Assembly: GCF_052114085.1 (NCBI RefSeq)
Contig: NZ_JBFREB010000001.1
Coordinates: forward strand, 1,178,001 to 1,242,000
Source of the DNA: Leifsonia sp052114085
Lineage (GTDB): Bacteria; Actinomycetota; Actinomycetes; Actinomycetales; Microbacteriaceae
Direction: 5' to 3'
Length of the DNA stretch: 64,000 nucleotides
Shown here: piece by piece, positions 14,641 through 23,063 of the stretch
How positions within the stretch are numbered: the first letter of the stretch is position 1
Layout of the letters: each line of letters starts with the position of its first letter
Made by a program: the position numbers and the translations under genes
The notes under the pieces: model-generated
What the model saw: the letters and a program-made list of their open reading frames with translations, nothing else
The model's database searches: none
Told to the model about the DNA's origin: nothing

Positions 14641-15738
14641 GTGACGATCAGCAGCGTGCCCCTCGACCTCCATGCGACCTCCATCGACCTGACCCGTCAG
14701 CTGTGCGATATCGAGTCGGTCTCGGGCAATGAAGGGGCGCTGGCCGACGCCATCGTGGCGGCGCTGAGCGGCCTGCCGCACCTCGAGATCATCCGCGACG
14801 GGGACACCGTCGTCGCCCGCACGAACCTCGGGCGTGAGCGTCGAGCGCTCATCGCGGGCCACATCGACACGGTGCCCCTGAACGACAACCTCCCGACCCG
14901 CTTCGAAGAGCACGACGGCATCCGCTACCTCTGGGGGCGTGGCACCGTCGACATGAAGGCGGGAGTGGCGGTCCAGCTGAAGCTCGCCGCCGAGCTCACC
15001 GATCCCGCGGTCGACGTGACGTGGATGTGGTACGACCACGAGGAGGTCAACGCCGAGCTGAACGGTCTCGGCCGGCTCGCGCGCAATCGCCCCGACCTCT
15101 TCGTCGGCGACTTCGGCATCCTCGGCGAGCCCAGCAACGGCGTCGTCGAGGGCGGCTGCAACGGCAACCTGCGCGTCGAGGTCCGCACCTACGGGCTGCG
15201 TGCGCACTCGGCCCGCGGCTGGGTCGGGGACAACGCCATCCACAAGGCCGCGCCCATCCTCGACATCCTGAGCGGCTACCAGGCGCGCGAGGTTGAGGTC
15301 GACGGACTCGTGTACAAGGAGGGCCTGAATGCTGTCGGCATCTCCGGCGGCGTCGCGGGCAACATCATCCCGGACGAGTGCATGGTCCACATCAACTACC
15401 GGTTCGCCCCCTCGCGCAGCTCGCAGGAGGCCATCGAGCACATGCACGAGCTGTTCGGCGACTACGAGATCACCGTCGTCGACCGGGCCGACGGCGCCCG
15501 GCCGGGCCTGGATGCTCCGCTCGCGCAGGAATTCGTCGCGGCGGTCGGCGGAGTGGCCAAGCCGAAGTACGGGTGGACGGACGTGGCCCGGTTCAGCGCG
15601 ATGGGCATCCCCGCGGTCAACTACGGCCCGGGCGACCCGCTGAAGGCGCACGCCGACGACGAGCGCGTCGACGTGGAGCAGATCGTCGCTGTCGAGGAGG
15701 GGCTGCGTGCGTGGCTCAGCGGCACCGGCGCGCGCTGA
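14641..15738 (+). CDS. dapE: Succinyl-diaminopimelate desuccinylase
   Basis: The 365-residue M20-family metallopeptidase has the two-metal site landmarks: AGHIDTVPLNDN near residue 80, YLWGRGTVDMKAGVAVQLKLA near residue 98, the catalytic WYDHEEVNAELNGLGRL near 130, and GEPSNGVVEGGCNGNLRVEVRTYGLRAHSARGW, given here in two halves, around the dimerisation domain. It cleaves succinate from N-succinyl-LL-diaminopimelate in the lysine and cell-wall precursor route. It matches the actinobacterial DapE type. The start is GTG 14641 with TAGGTT 6 nt upstream, so it appears leaderless. Its 3' end overlaps the following membrane-protein gene by 32 nt. Confidence 0.93.
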   Translation: MTISSVPLDLHATSIDLTRQLCDIESVSGNEGALADAIVAALSGLPHLEIIRDGDTVVARTNLGRERRALIAGHIDTVPLNDNLPTRFEEHDGIRYLWGRGTVDMKAGVAVQLKLAAELTDPAVDVTWMWYDHEEVNAELNGLGRLARNRPDLFVGDFGILGEPSNGVVEGGCNGNLRVEVRTYGLRAHSARGWVGDNAIHKAAPILDILSGYQAREVEVDGLVYKEGLNAVGISGGVAGNIIPDECMVHINYRFAPSRSSQEAIEHMHELFGDYEITVVDRADGARPGLDAPLAQEFVAAVGGVAKPKYGWTDVARFSAMGIPAVNYGPGDPLKAHADDERVDVEQIVAVEEGLRAWLSGTGAR

Positions 15739-16984
15739 GTCCGTCGCTCTGAGCGACGCGGACGACGCGGCCGACGGCACCCTCGCCTCGCGAAGTCGGC
15801 CCTGGTGGACGCTGTGGTGGGTGCGCGTGCTCGCCGTCTACCTCGCGGCGCGGGCGGTCACGACCGTCATCCTGCTGGGTTTCGCGGCCGGCGAGGGGAA
15901 CAACGCCTGGACGTCCGCAGCGCCGGATTTTTTCAGCTTCGCGAACCTCTGGGACGGCCGCTGGTACGAGATCGTCGCGGGATACGGGTACCCGGCGACA
16001 CTGCCGACCAGCGACGGCGTGCACGTCAGCGAGAACGCCTGGGCGTTCATGCCCGGCTTCCCGGGCGTCGTCGATGCCGTCATGTTCGTCACCCGCCTGC
16101 CCTGGCCGGCCGCCGCAGTGCTGGTCTCGTTCCTGGCCGGCGCCGGCGCCGCAGTGGTCTTCCACCTTCTGATGCGCCGGGTCGGCCTGAGCGCGTCGCA
16201 GAGTCTGTTCGCGGTCGTGCTGTTCTGCGTCGCGCCGGTCTCGCCCCTGTTCCAGGTCGCGTACGCGGAGTCGCTATACATCCTCCTGCTGGTCACGGCC
16301 CTGCTGCTCCTGGTGGAACGCCGCTACGGCTGGCTGTTCCCGGTGGTGCTGGCCATGGCGTTCACCCGGCCGAGCGGGCTGGCGTTCGCGCTGGCGGTCG
16401 CGATGCACGTGGTGTATCGCTGGGTGCGTCGCCGCAGCGACCCTTTCCCGATCCGCGAGCGCGTTCTCAGTGTCGCACTCACCGTGTTCAGCGGGGTGGC
16501 CGGACTCGCCTGGCCGGCGATCGCCGGTATCGCGACCGGATCGTGGACGGCGTACACCGACACCGAACTGGCCTGGCGGGCACCATACATCGGCTTCACG
16601 CAGCTCATCCCGTTCGCCGCGTGGTTCCAGGGCGCGGACTGGTGGGCGAGCGCCATGCTGGGCATACCCGGGTGGATCGGCGTGGTCGCGCTGGTCGTTC
16701 TCATCGCGTCGTTCAGCATCCTGCTGTTCTCGCCCCCGGTGCGCCGGCTGGGCGTCGACCTGCGGTTCTGGGTCGCGGCCTACTCGCTCTACCTCCTTGC
16801 CGTGTTCTTTCCGCAGTCGAGCACTTTCCGGCTGCTGATGCCGCTGTTTCCCCTGCTCGGCGCTCTTGCGCTGCCCCGGAGCAGGCTCTATCGGGCGGGC
16901 ATGGTCGTGCTCTTCATCGCGCTCCAGGTCGGGTGGGTGGCGATCTGCTGGAGGATCGACGGATACGACTGGTCACCCCCGTGA
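15707..16984 (+). CDS. Multi-spanning membrane protein, PIG-V/mannosyltransferase-like (GT-C fold)
   Basis: The 425-residue protein has about ten membrane helices. A first loop after helix 1 holds DLWDGRWYEIVAGYGYP-type wording (FANLWDGRWYEIVAGYGYP near residue 80) and NAWAFMPGFPGVV, the pattern of PIG-V family GPI mannosyltransferases and related GT-C enzymes that use a lipid-linked sugar, where a D-R-W/H motif faces outside. PAYAESLYILL-like and TRPSGLAF segments also fit. It may glycosylate a lipid or cell-wall polymer; the acceptor is unknown. GTG 15707 is chosen for the AGGAGG site 5-6 nt upstream; it overlaps dapE by 32 nt. Confidence 0.65.
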   Translation: MRGSAAPARAESVALSDADDAADGTLASRSRPWWTLWWVRVLAVYLAARAVTTVILLGFAAGEGNNAWTSAAPDFFSFANLWDGRWYEIVAGYGYPATLPTSDGVHVSENAWAFMPGFPGVVDAVMFVTRLPWPAAAVLVSFLAGAGAAVVFHLLMRRVGLSASQSLFAVVLFCVAPVSPLFQVAYAESLYILLLVTALLLLVERRYGWLFPVVLAMAFTRPSGLAFALAVAMHVVYRWVRRRSDPFPIRERVLSVALTVFSGVAGLAWPAIAGIATGSWTAYTDTELAWRAPYIGFTQLIPFAAWFQGADWWASAMLGIPGWIGVVALVVLIASFSILLFSPPVRRLGVDLRFWVAAYSLYLLAVFFPQSSTFRLLMPLFPLLGALALPRSRLYRAGMVVLFIALQVGWVAICWRIDGYDWSPP

Positions 16985-16994
16985 CGCCTCCGAT

Positions 16995-17024
16995 TTCCGC
17001 AGGCCCGCACGGATGTCGGATAAT
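16995..17024 (+). promoter_or_regulatory. Possible promoter of the DUF3117 gene
   Basis: GATAAT at 17019-17024 is a good -10 hexamer, with TTCCGC at 16995-17000 as a weak -35 at 18-nt spacing. The short abundant protein downstream starts at 17053 behind an AAGGGGAG site. Confidence 0.4.
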
Positions 17025-17052
17025 AGGAGGACATCCACGAAAGGGGAGCTGC

Positions 17053-17226
17053 ATGGCGGCCATGAAGCCGAGGACCGGGGACGGGCCAATGGAGGCTGTG
17101 AAGGAGGGACGGCTCATCATCGTGCGCGTGCCGCTCGAGGGTGGGGGACGACTGGTGGTCTCCGTCAACGACGCGGAAGCCAAAGAGTTGCATGACGCGC
17201 TCGCGAATGTCGTGACCTCCGCCTGA
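17053..17226 (+). CDS. DUF3117 family small protein
   Basis: The 57-residue protein (MAAMKPRTGDGPMEAVKEG onward, then RLIIVRVPLEGGGRLVVSV) is a typical member of DUF3117, a short family found almost only in actinobacteria and of unknown function. The sequence suggests a small beta-rich fold with a closing helix (NDAEAKELHDALANVV). It has a strong ribosome site (AAGGGGAG, spacing 4) and its own likely promoter, and is closed by a perfect 16-bp terminator, so it is a single-gene unit. No membrane segment or known motif is present. Confidence 0.9.
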   Translation: MAAMKPRTGDGPMEAVKEGRLIIVRVPLEGGGRLVVSVNDAEAKELHDALANVVTSA

Positions 17227-17237
17227 ACTCGCTGTAA

Positions 17238-17274
17238 CAGAAGGGCCCCGATCGAGGAGATCGGGGCCCTTCTG
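17238..17274. terminator. Strong hairpin terminator after DUF3117 gene
   Basis: Arms 17238-17253 and 17259-17274 pair perfectly over 16 bp around a GAGGA loop. It sits between the DUF3117 gene and the end of the convergent O-methyltransferase gene and can serve both. Confidence 0.88.
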
Positions 17275-17298
17275 TCGCGGACGCAGCCACTCCGCCCG

Positions 17299-17931
17299 TT
17301 ACGGCGCGAGCTTGGTGATCTGCAGCAGCCCCTCGCCGGCGGGCGACAGTGCGCTGATGACGGCTCCGGAGGCTGAGGTCTCGGTGATGAGGGTGCGGAA
17401 GCCGGTGGCGACTTCGTCCCGCGCCGCCGGATCGGCGACGCGGCCGCGCCACAGGGCGCGGGCGACCAGGACGGTCCCGCCCGGGCGCACCAAGCGCAGA
17501 CCGTGCTCGACATACTCGATGACCGACTGCGGGTCGGCGTCGATGAAGACGATGTCGTAGGAGTTCTCGTTCATCCGCGGCAGCACTTCGAGCGCACGGC
17601 CCGGGATGAGGCGCACGCGGTTCGAGGGAATCCCCGCCTCGGTGAAGAACGCCCGGGCGTGCTGCTGGTTCTCGACCTCCACGTCGATCGACGTCAACTG
17701 CGCTTCGGTGCCGCCGGTCAGCAGCCACAGGCCGGACACGCCGACCCCGGTGCCGATCTCGACGACGCTCTCCGCGCGGGTGGCGGCGACCACGACGGCG
17801 ACCTGCGCGCCGGTGGCAGGGGAGATCGGGTCGATGCCCAGCTCGAGCGACTGCTGCCGCGCGCGGGCGATCACCTCGCTCTCGACGACGACGTCGTCGG
17901 CGAACCTCCAGTTCGAGTCCTTGTCTGACAC
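17299..17931 (-). CDS. SAM-dependent O-methyltransferase (class I, YrrM/COMT type)
   Basis: The 210-residue protein (from GTG 17931) has the O-methyltransferase family 3 layout: EVIARARQQSLELGIDPISPATGAQ at the N-terminus, the SAM-binding VVEIGTGVGVSGLWLL near residue 55, LTSIDVEVENQQHA for the acidic SAM contact, and the metal-site SYDIVFIDADPQSVIEYVEHGLRLVRPGG. It methylates a small phenolic or hydroxyl compound; the substrate is unknown. GTG 17931 is chosen because family members begin with the SDKDSNWRFADD segment and a GGGAG site lies 4 nt upstream. An upstream GTG at 18009 would add 26 residues and has a leaderless-type hexamer (GAGTAT, 7 nt), so the longer form is possible. It is divergent from tatB. 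Confidence 0.85.
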   Translation of the reverse strand: MSDKDSNWRFADDVVVESEVIARARQQSLELGIDPISPATGAQVAVVVAATRAESVVEIGTGVGVSGLWLLTGGTEAQLTSIDVEVENQQHARAFFTEAGIPSNRVRLIPGRALEVLPRMNENSYDIVFIDADPQSVIEYVEHGLRLVRPGGTVLVARALWRGRVADPAARDEVATGFRTLITETSASGAVISALSPAGEGLLQITKLAP

Positions 17932-18009
17932 AGCGCTCCCGTCGATCGGCCGTATCCAGTCGGCCAATTCCGAGGATACGGTCGGCTGGCGCGGCATACG
18001 TGGAGGCAC

Positions 18010-18029
18010 CGCCGCGATACTCTGGAATC
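18010..18029. promoter_or_regulatory. Divergent promoter region of tatB and the O-methyltransferase gene
   Basis: TACTCT (18018-18023) ends 6 nt before the tatB GTG at 18030, a clear leaderless -10. On the minus strand GAGTAT (18022-18017) ends 7 nt before an alternative GTG start (18009) of the methyltransferase. The hexamers overlap by five bases. Confidence 0.5.
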
Positions 18030-18395
18030 GTGTTCGGGCTGACCTTCGACAAGCTGCTGATCGTGGCGGTGATCGCGGCGTTCGTCATCGGACCCGAGCG
18101 CCTCCCCGCGTACGCGGCGAAGCTCGGTCAGCTGGTGCGTTCCCTGCGAGACTTCGCCAACGGCGCGAAAGACCGCATGCGCGACGAAATGGGTCCCGAG
18201 TTCGACGAAGTCGACTGGAAGAAGCTCGACCCGCGGCAGTACGACCCGCGGCGCATCATTCGCGAAGCCTTGCTGGAAGACACGGCCGGTGAGCCGCCCG
18301 GCGCGATCAAGCCGGTGACGCAGTCCGCGTACGCGCAGCGCAGGATGCCGCTGACGGCGGGAGCAGTGCCTCCCTACGACACCGAGTCCACCTGA
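18030..18395 (+). CDS. tatB: Twin-arginine translocase subunit TatB
   Basis: The 121-residue protein has one N-terminal membrane helix (LTFDKLLIVAVIAAFVIGPERLP, with the FVIGPERLP hinge diagnostic of TatA/B) followed by an amphipathic helix (YAAKLGQLVRSLRDFANGAKDRMRDEM) and a charged tail. The GPERLP form with Glu, and the length, point to TatB rather than TatA. TatB works with TatC to receive folded proteins with twin-arginine signals. tatC and tatA are not in this window, as is usual in this group. A GTG start lies 6 nt after TACTCT, so the mRNA is probably leaderless. Confidence 0.92.
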   Translation: MFGLTFDKLLIVAVIAAFVIGPERLPAYAAKLGQLVRSLRDFANGAKDRMRDEMGPEFDEVDWKKLDPRQYDPRRIIREALLEDTAGEPPGAIKPVTQSAYAQRRMPLTAGAVPPYDTEST

Positions 18396-18438
18396 GCCGC
18401 TGTCGGGCGCGCCCCCGCGCATCCACTACGCTGCGGAC

Positions 18439-19809
18439 ATGATCGCAACGGAGCAGTCGCTCACCCGGGCGACCGTCGCGCGGTACGCGGTCGGGTCGCT
18501 GGGCACCGGCGGATTCGCCACCCTCCCCGGCCTCGTGCTCGTGTACTACCTCACAGACTCGCTCGGCGTCGCGGCGATCGTCGCGGGCGCCGTGGTCACG
18601 GTGGCGAAGGTGTGGGACGTCATCATCGACCCGGTGATCGGCGCACGCAGCGACCGGATGCTCGCCGAGCACGGGTCACGGCGGCCGATGATGCTGATCG
18701 GCGCGATCGCCCTGCCGGTGTTCTTCCTGCTGACGTTCGCGGTCCTGCCCGGGACGGCGGCGGGGCCGGCCGCCGTCTGGGTGCTCGTCGCCTTCGTGCT
18801 GACCGCGACGGCGTTCAGCCTGTTCCAGGTGCCGTACATCGCCCTGCCGGCCGAACTGGCGTCCGGCTACGACCAGCGCACCCGCCTGCTCACCTGGCGC
18901 GTGGTGGTGCTCACGTTCGCGATCCTGCTGTTCGGGGCCGGGGGGCCGGCGTTGCGCTCGCTCGGCGGCGGCAACACGTTCGCCGGCTACCTGCTCATGG
19001 CTCTCGTCGCCGGCGTGGTGATCGGCGCCGGGATGCTCGTCTCGGCCTTCGTGGCGCCGCGTGGCCTGCCCGCGGGTGGCCTCCCCCCACGGGAGAGCAT
19101 ATTCGCCACGCTTCGGTCGAACTACGCGGCCGGGGTGCGGGTCCTGCGAGACAGCCAGCCGTTTCGCGCGCTCCTGCTCACCTTCCTGCTGCAGGGCCTG
19201 GCGACCGGGATGATGCTGGCGGGCGCGAACTACGTCGCCACCTGGGTGCTGCGCTCCGAGGACGCGGTGACGTTCCTGTTCATCGCCCTCATCGCGCCCG
19301 CGCTCATCGTCACGCCGCTGTGGGGTGTGGTGGCGCGGCGGATCGGCAAGGAGCGCGGCTTCGTCATCGCGAGCATCCTGTTCGGCGTCGCCGCGCTGTC
19401 CATGGTCGCGCTGCTGTGGGCGCCCGGCGTCTGGGTCTACGCCCCGGTCGCCGTCGCGGGGGCCGCCTACGCGGGCATGCAGTCGCTGCCCATGGCTATG
19501 CTGCCCGATGTGATCTCGCACGACGCGCGTCGCAACGGGGACGGTCGCGCCGGAACGTTCGGCGGAATGTGGACCGCTGGCGAGACCACCGGCATGGCGC
19601 TCGGCGCGACCGTGCTGAGCATCGTGCTGGCCGTGAGCGGGTACGTATCGCGCAGTGCGGCCGTCGCGGACGCCGCAGGTCAGCCGGGAAGCGCGGTCGC
19701 GGGGATCGTGCTGAGCTTCAGTCTCGTCCCCGCGGTCATCATTGCGGTCAGCCTGGCGCCACTTGCGCGCTACCGCCTGCGGAAGGGAGACATCGATGGG
19801 GTCGTTTGA
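18439..19809 (+). CDS. MFS transporter, GPH (glycoside-pentoside-hexuronide:cation) symporter-like
   Basis: The 456-residue protein has about twelve membrane helices. The loop between helices 2 and 3 reads VWDVIIDPVIGARSDR, and helix 4 holds PYIALPAELAS; both are hallmarks of the MFS_2/GPH family (MelB-like) of sodium- or proton-coupled sugar carriers. Later QSLPMAMLPDVISHDARRNGDGRAGTFGGMWTAGE-type wording in the second half is also typical of this family. The substrate may be a sugar or related osmolyte. ATG 18439 has TACGCT ending 6 nt upstream, so it seems leaderless. It overlaps the PLP decarboxylase gene by 14 nt, suggesting the carrier supplies or exports a compound handled by that enzyme (inference). 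Confidence 0.85.
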   Translation: MIATEQSLTRATVARYAVGSLGTGGFATLPGLVLVYYLTDSLGVAAIVAGAVVTVAKVWDVIIDPVIGARSDRMLAEHGSRRPMMLIGAIALPVFFLLTFAVLPGTAAGPAAVWVLVAFVLTATAFSLFQVPYIALPAELASGYDQRTRLLTWRVVVLTFAILLFGAGGPALRSLGGGNTFAGYLLMALVAGVVIGAGMLVSAFVAPRGLPAGGLPPRESIFATLRSNYAAGVRVLRDSQPFRALLLTFLLQGLATGMMLAGANYVATWVLRSEDAVTFLFIALIAPALIVTPLWGVVARRIGKERGFVIASILFGVAALSMVALLWAPGVWVYAPVAVAGAAYAGMQSLPMAMLPDVISHDARRNGDGRAGTFGGMWTAGETTGMALGATVLSIVLAVSGYVSRSAAVADAAGQPGSAVAGIVLSFSLVPAVIIAVSLAPLARYRLRKGDIDGVV

Positions 19810-21289
19810 ACTCGGAAGCAACGCCGCCCGGGCCATTCTGGGGAGGCTCGACGCGCTGCGCGCGGCCGACGCTCCCACGCACGGCGGCCGCGTACTCAGC
19901 TACGTGTACGACTCGGGGATGCCGGAGCTCGACGAACTCGCGGCGGAGGCCATGCGCCTGGTGCAGCCGGTCAACGGCCTCGACCCCACGACCTTCACAT
20001 CGGTGGCCGTGATGGAGCGCGAGGTGGTCGGCTTCGCGCGCGAGCTCCTCCACGGCGGGGACGACGTCGTCGGCTCGGTCACCTCGGGCGGTACCGAGTC
20101 GTGCCTGCTGGCTGTGAAGACCGCACGCGATCTCTGGCGTTCGGCCGGCGGCGCGGGGACGCCGCGCCTGCTCGCGCCGGTGACCGTGCACGCGGCCTTT
20201 CAGAAAGCGGCAGCCCTGTTCGACCTGGACCTCGACCTGGTGCCGGTGGACCCGGCGACCGGCCGGATGGACGCCTCCGCGCTGATCGGCCGCATCGGGA
20301 CGGACGTCGCCCTGGTCGTCGTGTCTGCGCCGTCGTACCCGTACGCGACCCTCGATCCGGTCGAGGAGGTGGCGGCCGCGTGCGATGAAGTGGGCGTGTC
20401 CTGCCACGTGGATGCGTGCATCGGCGGCTGGATCCTGCCGTTCTGGCGAGCCGCGGACGGCTCGGCGCTGCCCGCCTGGGACTTCCGCGTCGCCGGCGTC
20501 ACCAGCGTGTCGGCGGACCTCCACAAGTACGGGTATGCGCCCAAGGGCGCCAGTGCGCTGATGCAACGGGACCGTGACCGGCAGCGCCGGCAGTACTTCG
20601 CGACGACCGGCTGGCCGGGCTACCCGGTGGTCAACTCCACCCTGCTCGGGTCGAAGTCGGCGGCCGCGCTCGCCGCATCCTGGGCGATCGTGCAGGCGCT
20701 CGGGGCGCGCGGCTTCGCGGACCTCGCCGAGTCGTGCCGTCGTGCGACCCGGGGGCTGCAGGACATCGTGGGCGACATCGAGGGCCTTCGCGTCGTTGGT
20801 GAGCCGACGGGGCCGTTGCTGGCCGTGGCCACCGACGATGCCGTGCCGGAGTCACACCGGGTGGACCCCCACCACTGGGCTGACCGTGTCCGCCGACGCG
20901 GATGGGTGCTGCAGCTGCAGCCCGGGCTCGAACAGGCGGACGGGACGCGGCTGCCGCACACGACGCACCTGACGATCACTCCCGTGACGGAGGGACGGCT
21001 GGACGAGCTGGAGGCGGCCCTGCGCGGGGCGGCGGACGAGGCGCGCGGCGTGCCGCCGGTCGACCGCGGGGCGGTGCTGGCCGCGCTGCCGGACCTGTCG
21101 AGCACCGATCTCGATTCGGCGACGGCCGCCCACATCCTCGGGTCGCTCGGGCTCACGGGCGGTACGACTCCCGGTCTTCCGGACGACCAGGCCCCGCTGC
21201 TCGCGCTGGTGGAGGCGCTGCCGCGTCCCGTCGCCGAGCGCCTCCTCGTCGAACTGCTCGCCCGCGCCGTCGAGCCGCCCGACGCCTGA
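19796..21289 (+). CDS. PLP-dependent group II decarboxylase / sphingosine-1-phosphate lyase-like enzyme
   Basis: The 497-residue fold-type I PLP enzyme shows GGRVLSYVYDSGMPELDELA near the N-terminus, the phosphate-binding SVTSGGTESCLLAVKTARD, the PLP-stacking HAAFQKAA, DACIGGWILPFW for the pyridine-binding Asp, and the Schiff-base lysine near residue 244 in SADLHKYGYAPKG. The HKYGYAPKGAS context and VTSGGTES pattern match sphingosine-1-phosphate lyase-like proteins of actinobacteria. The true substrate is uncertain; bacteria with these enzymes often lack sphingolipids. A C-terminal segment (from about residue 420) is a less conserved extension. GGAAGGGAG precedes ATG 19796. It forms a two-gene operon with the carrier. 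Confidence 0.8.
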   Translation: MGSFELGSNAARAILGRLDALRAADAPTHGGRVLSYVYDSGMPELDELAAEAMRLVQPVNGLDPTTFTSVAVMEREVVGFARELLHGGDDVVGSVTSGGTESCLLAVKTARDLWRSAGGAGTPRLLAPVTVHAAFQKAAALFDLDLDLVPVDPATGRMDASALIGRIGTDVALVVVSAPSYPYATLDPVEEVAAACDEVGVSCHVDACIGGWILPFWRAADGSALPAWDFRVAGVTSVSADLHKYGYAPKGASALMQRDRDRQRRQYFATTGWPGYPVVNSTLLGSKSAAALAASWAIVQALGARGFADLAESCRRATRGLQDIVGDIEGLRVVGEPTGPLLAVATDDAVPESHRVDPHHWADRVRRRGWVLQLQPGLEQADGTRLPHTTHLTITPVTEGRLDELEAALRGAADEARGVPPVDRGAVLAALPDLSSTDLDSATAAHILGSLGLTGGTTPGLPDDQAPLLALVEALPRPVAERLLVELLARAVEPPDA

Positions 21290-21327
21290 CGTGGTCGCGA
21301 GTCGTGAGTGGATGCTGGAATCTGGGG

Positions 21328-21354
21328 CGAGTTGCGACACGGTGTCGCAACTCG
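21328..21354. terminator. Perfect palindrome between convergent PLP enzyme and Mrp genes
   Basis: Thirteen bases each side (21328-21340 and 21342-21354) are exact reverse complements; the foldable hairpin is a 12-bp stem with a CGG loop. Its core is GCGAC-N5-GTCGC. It lies midway between the two gene ends and probably stops transcription from both. Confidence 0.7.
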
Positions 21355-21382
21355 GGGAGAGGAGGCAGCGGCAGCGGGGGCG

Positions 21383-22549
21383 TCAGCGGACGGAGAGCCC
21401 GAGCTTGCGGCCGGCGAGGCCGCGGCTGCGCGTCGCGAGACGGTCCGCGACCGCGCGGATCGCCGCCGCCGCCGGATCCACCGGGTCGGTCACGACGATG
21501 GGCGCCCCGGCGTCTCCGCCGGCCCGCAGCGGGATGCTGAGCGGCACGCTGGCGAGCAGCGGCACCTCCTCGTCCTGCCCGACGGACAGCCGCCGCGCCA
21601 CCTCCGCACCGCCGCCTGAGCCGAACAGGTCGAGGATGCTGCCGTCCGGCTGCACGAGACCGGCCATGTTCTCGATCACGCCGATGACCTTCTGGCCGGT
21701 CTGCCGCGCGACCACACCGCTGCGTTCGGCGACGTCGGCGGCGGCAGGCTGCGGCGTCGTGACGACGAGCACCTCCGCTGTCGGCAGCAGCTGCCCGACC
21801 GAGATCGCGACGTCGCCGGTGCCGGGCGGCAGATCGAGGAGGAGAACATCCAGGTCGCCGAAGTACACATCGGTCAGGAACTGCTGGATGGTGCGGTGCA
21901 GCATCGGCCCTCGCCACGCTACGGCGGCGGACGCGGAGTCGACGAACATCCCGATCGACACGACCTTCACCCCGTACGCGACGGGCGGGAGGATCATGTC
22001 GTCCACCCGCGTCGGCCGCGGGGCCACGCCGTTCTCATCGGTGAGGCCCAGGATGCCGGGGATCGAGAAGCCGTGCACGTCCGCATCCACGATGCCCACG
22101 CGCAAGCCGCGCTCGGCGAGTGCGACCGCCAGGTTCGCGGTGACCGTCGACTTGCCGACACCGCCCTTTCCGCTCGTCACCGCGTAGACGCGGGTCAGTG
22201 ATTCTGGTCCGAACTGCTGGCCGCGCGCCGGGCGCCCCGCCCGCAGCTTCTCGGTGAGCGCACGGCGCTCTGCCGGCGTCATCACCGAGAGGTCGACGGC
22301 GACGTCGGTGACCCCAGGCACAGACGCGGTGGCCGCTCGGACGTCCCGCTCGATCGCGTCCGCCGCGGGGCAGCCGACGATGGTCAGTTTGATGCCGACG
22401 GAGGCGCGGCCTGCCGCATCCACCGAGACAGCGTCCACCATATCGAGCTCGGTGATGGGCTTGCGGATCTCCGGATCGAGCACTGCCGCCAGCGCACCGC
22501 GCACCGCCTCAGAGAGCCCGGAGGCGGGATCGGGCACGACGTCAGGCAC
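21383..22549 (-). CDS. Mrp/NBP35 (ApbC) family iron-sulfur cluster carrier ATPase
   Basis: The 388-residue protein has an N-terminal DUF59/MIP18 domain (LDPEIRKPITELDMVDAV, with IVGCPAADAIERDV) and a C-terminal MinD-like P-loop ATPase: Walker A SGKGGVGKST near residue 125, VGIVDADVHGFSIPGILG, and DLDVLLLDLPPGTGDV. Mrp proteins carry and deliver Fe-S clusters. The C-terminal CPxC cluster ligands found in E. coli Mrp are not seen: after VIENMAGL the sequence continues with VQPDGSILDLFG, as I recall also for actinobacterial members. GTG 22549 overlaps the preceding gene's stop by 8 nt, making it the last of a three-gene operon. It converges on the PLP enzyme gene. Confidence 0.9.
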   Translation of the reverse strand: MPDVVPDPASGLSEAVRGALAAVLDPEIRKPITELDMVDAVSVDAAGRASVGIKLTIVGCPAADAIERDVRAATASVPGVTDVAVDLSVMTPAERRALTEKLRAGRPARGQQFGPESLTRVYAVTSGKGGVGKSTVTANLAVALAERGLRVGIVDADVHGFSIPGILGLTDENGVAPRPTRVDDMILPPVAYGVKVVSIGMFVDSASAAVAWRGPMLHRTIQQFLTDVYFGDLDVLLLDLPPGTGDVAISVGQLLPTAEVLVVTTPQPAAADVAERSGVVARQTGQKVIGVIENMAGLVQPDGSILDLFGSGGGAEVARRLSVGQDEEVPLLASVPLSIPLRAGGDAGAPIVVTDPVDPAAAAIRAVADRLATRSRGLAGRKLGLSVR

Positions 22550-23063
22550 GGGCCTGTTCGCCCTCGCCCGACTCGCTCTTCTCGAGGTCCTCGAGCAGGG
22601 AGCGCAGTTCGGCGCGGATGAAGTCCTTCGTCGCCATGTCGCGCACGGCCAGCCGCAGGGCGACCACCTCGCGCGCCAGGTACTCGGTGTCGGCGAGGTT
22701 CCTCTCCGCCCGCTGGCGGTCCTGCTCGATCTGCACGCGGTCGCGGTCGTCCTGCCGGTTCTGGGCGAGCAGGATGAGCGGGGCGGCATACGAGGCCTGG
22801 AGCGAGAGCACCAGGGTCAGCGCGATGAAGCCGAGTGCTGCGGAGTCGAAGCGCCAGGAGCTCGGCGAGAGCGTGTTCCAGGCCATCCACGCGATGACGA
22901 AGACGGTCAGCCCGAGGATGAACCACGGCGTGCCCATGGCGCGGGCGATCCACTCGGTGAAGCGGCCGAAACGGTCGTTCGAACTCGCCCGATCCCGCCG
23001 GAGCACCGGCGTGCGGAGGCCTTTGGGGGCGTCGAGCCCCGTGTCCTGCCTACCTCGTGCCAC
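22542..23063 (-). CDS. DUF1003 family membrane protein
   Basis: The 173-residue protein has the DUF1003 core: RFGRFTEWIARAMGTPWFILG, WMAWNTLSP, two membrane helices (about residues 45-65 and 72-95) and the ASYAAPLILLAQNRQDDRDR segment, followed by a long charged coiled-coil tail. Its function is unknown; in many actinobacteria it lies next to a magnesium-transporter-like CBS protein and Mrp, as here. It overlaps the upstream CBS gene by 14 nt and the downstream Mrp gene by 8 nt, so the three are one transcript. Confidence 0.9.
   Translation of the reverse strand: MARGRQDTGLDAPKGLRTPVLRRDRASSNDRFGRFTEWIARAMGTPWFILGLTVFVIAWMAWNTLSPSSWRFDSAALGFIALTLVLSLQASYAAPLILLAQNRQDDRDRVQIEQDRQRAERNLADTEYLAREVVALRLAVRDMATKDFIRAELRSLLEDLEKSESGEGEQARA

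Noticed and set aside
19796..21289. Glutamate decarboxylase with the MFS carrier as an acid-resistance GadBC pair
   Set aside because: The HKYGYAPKG context fits S1P-lyase-like proteins better, and the carrier is a sugar-type GPH member, not an amino-acid antiporter.
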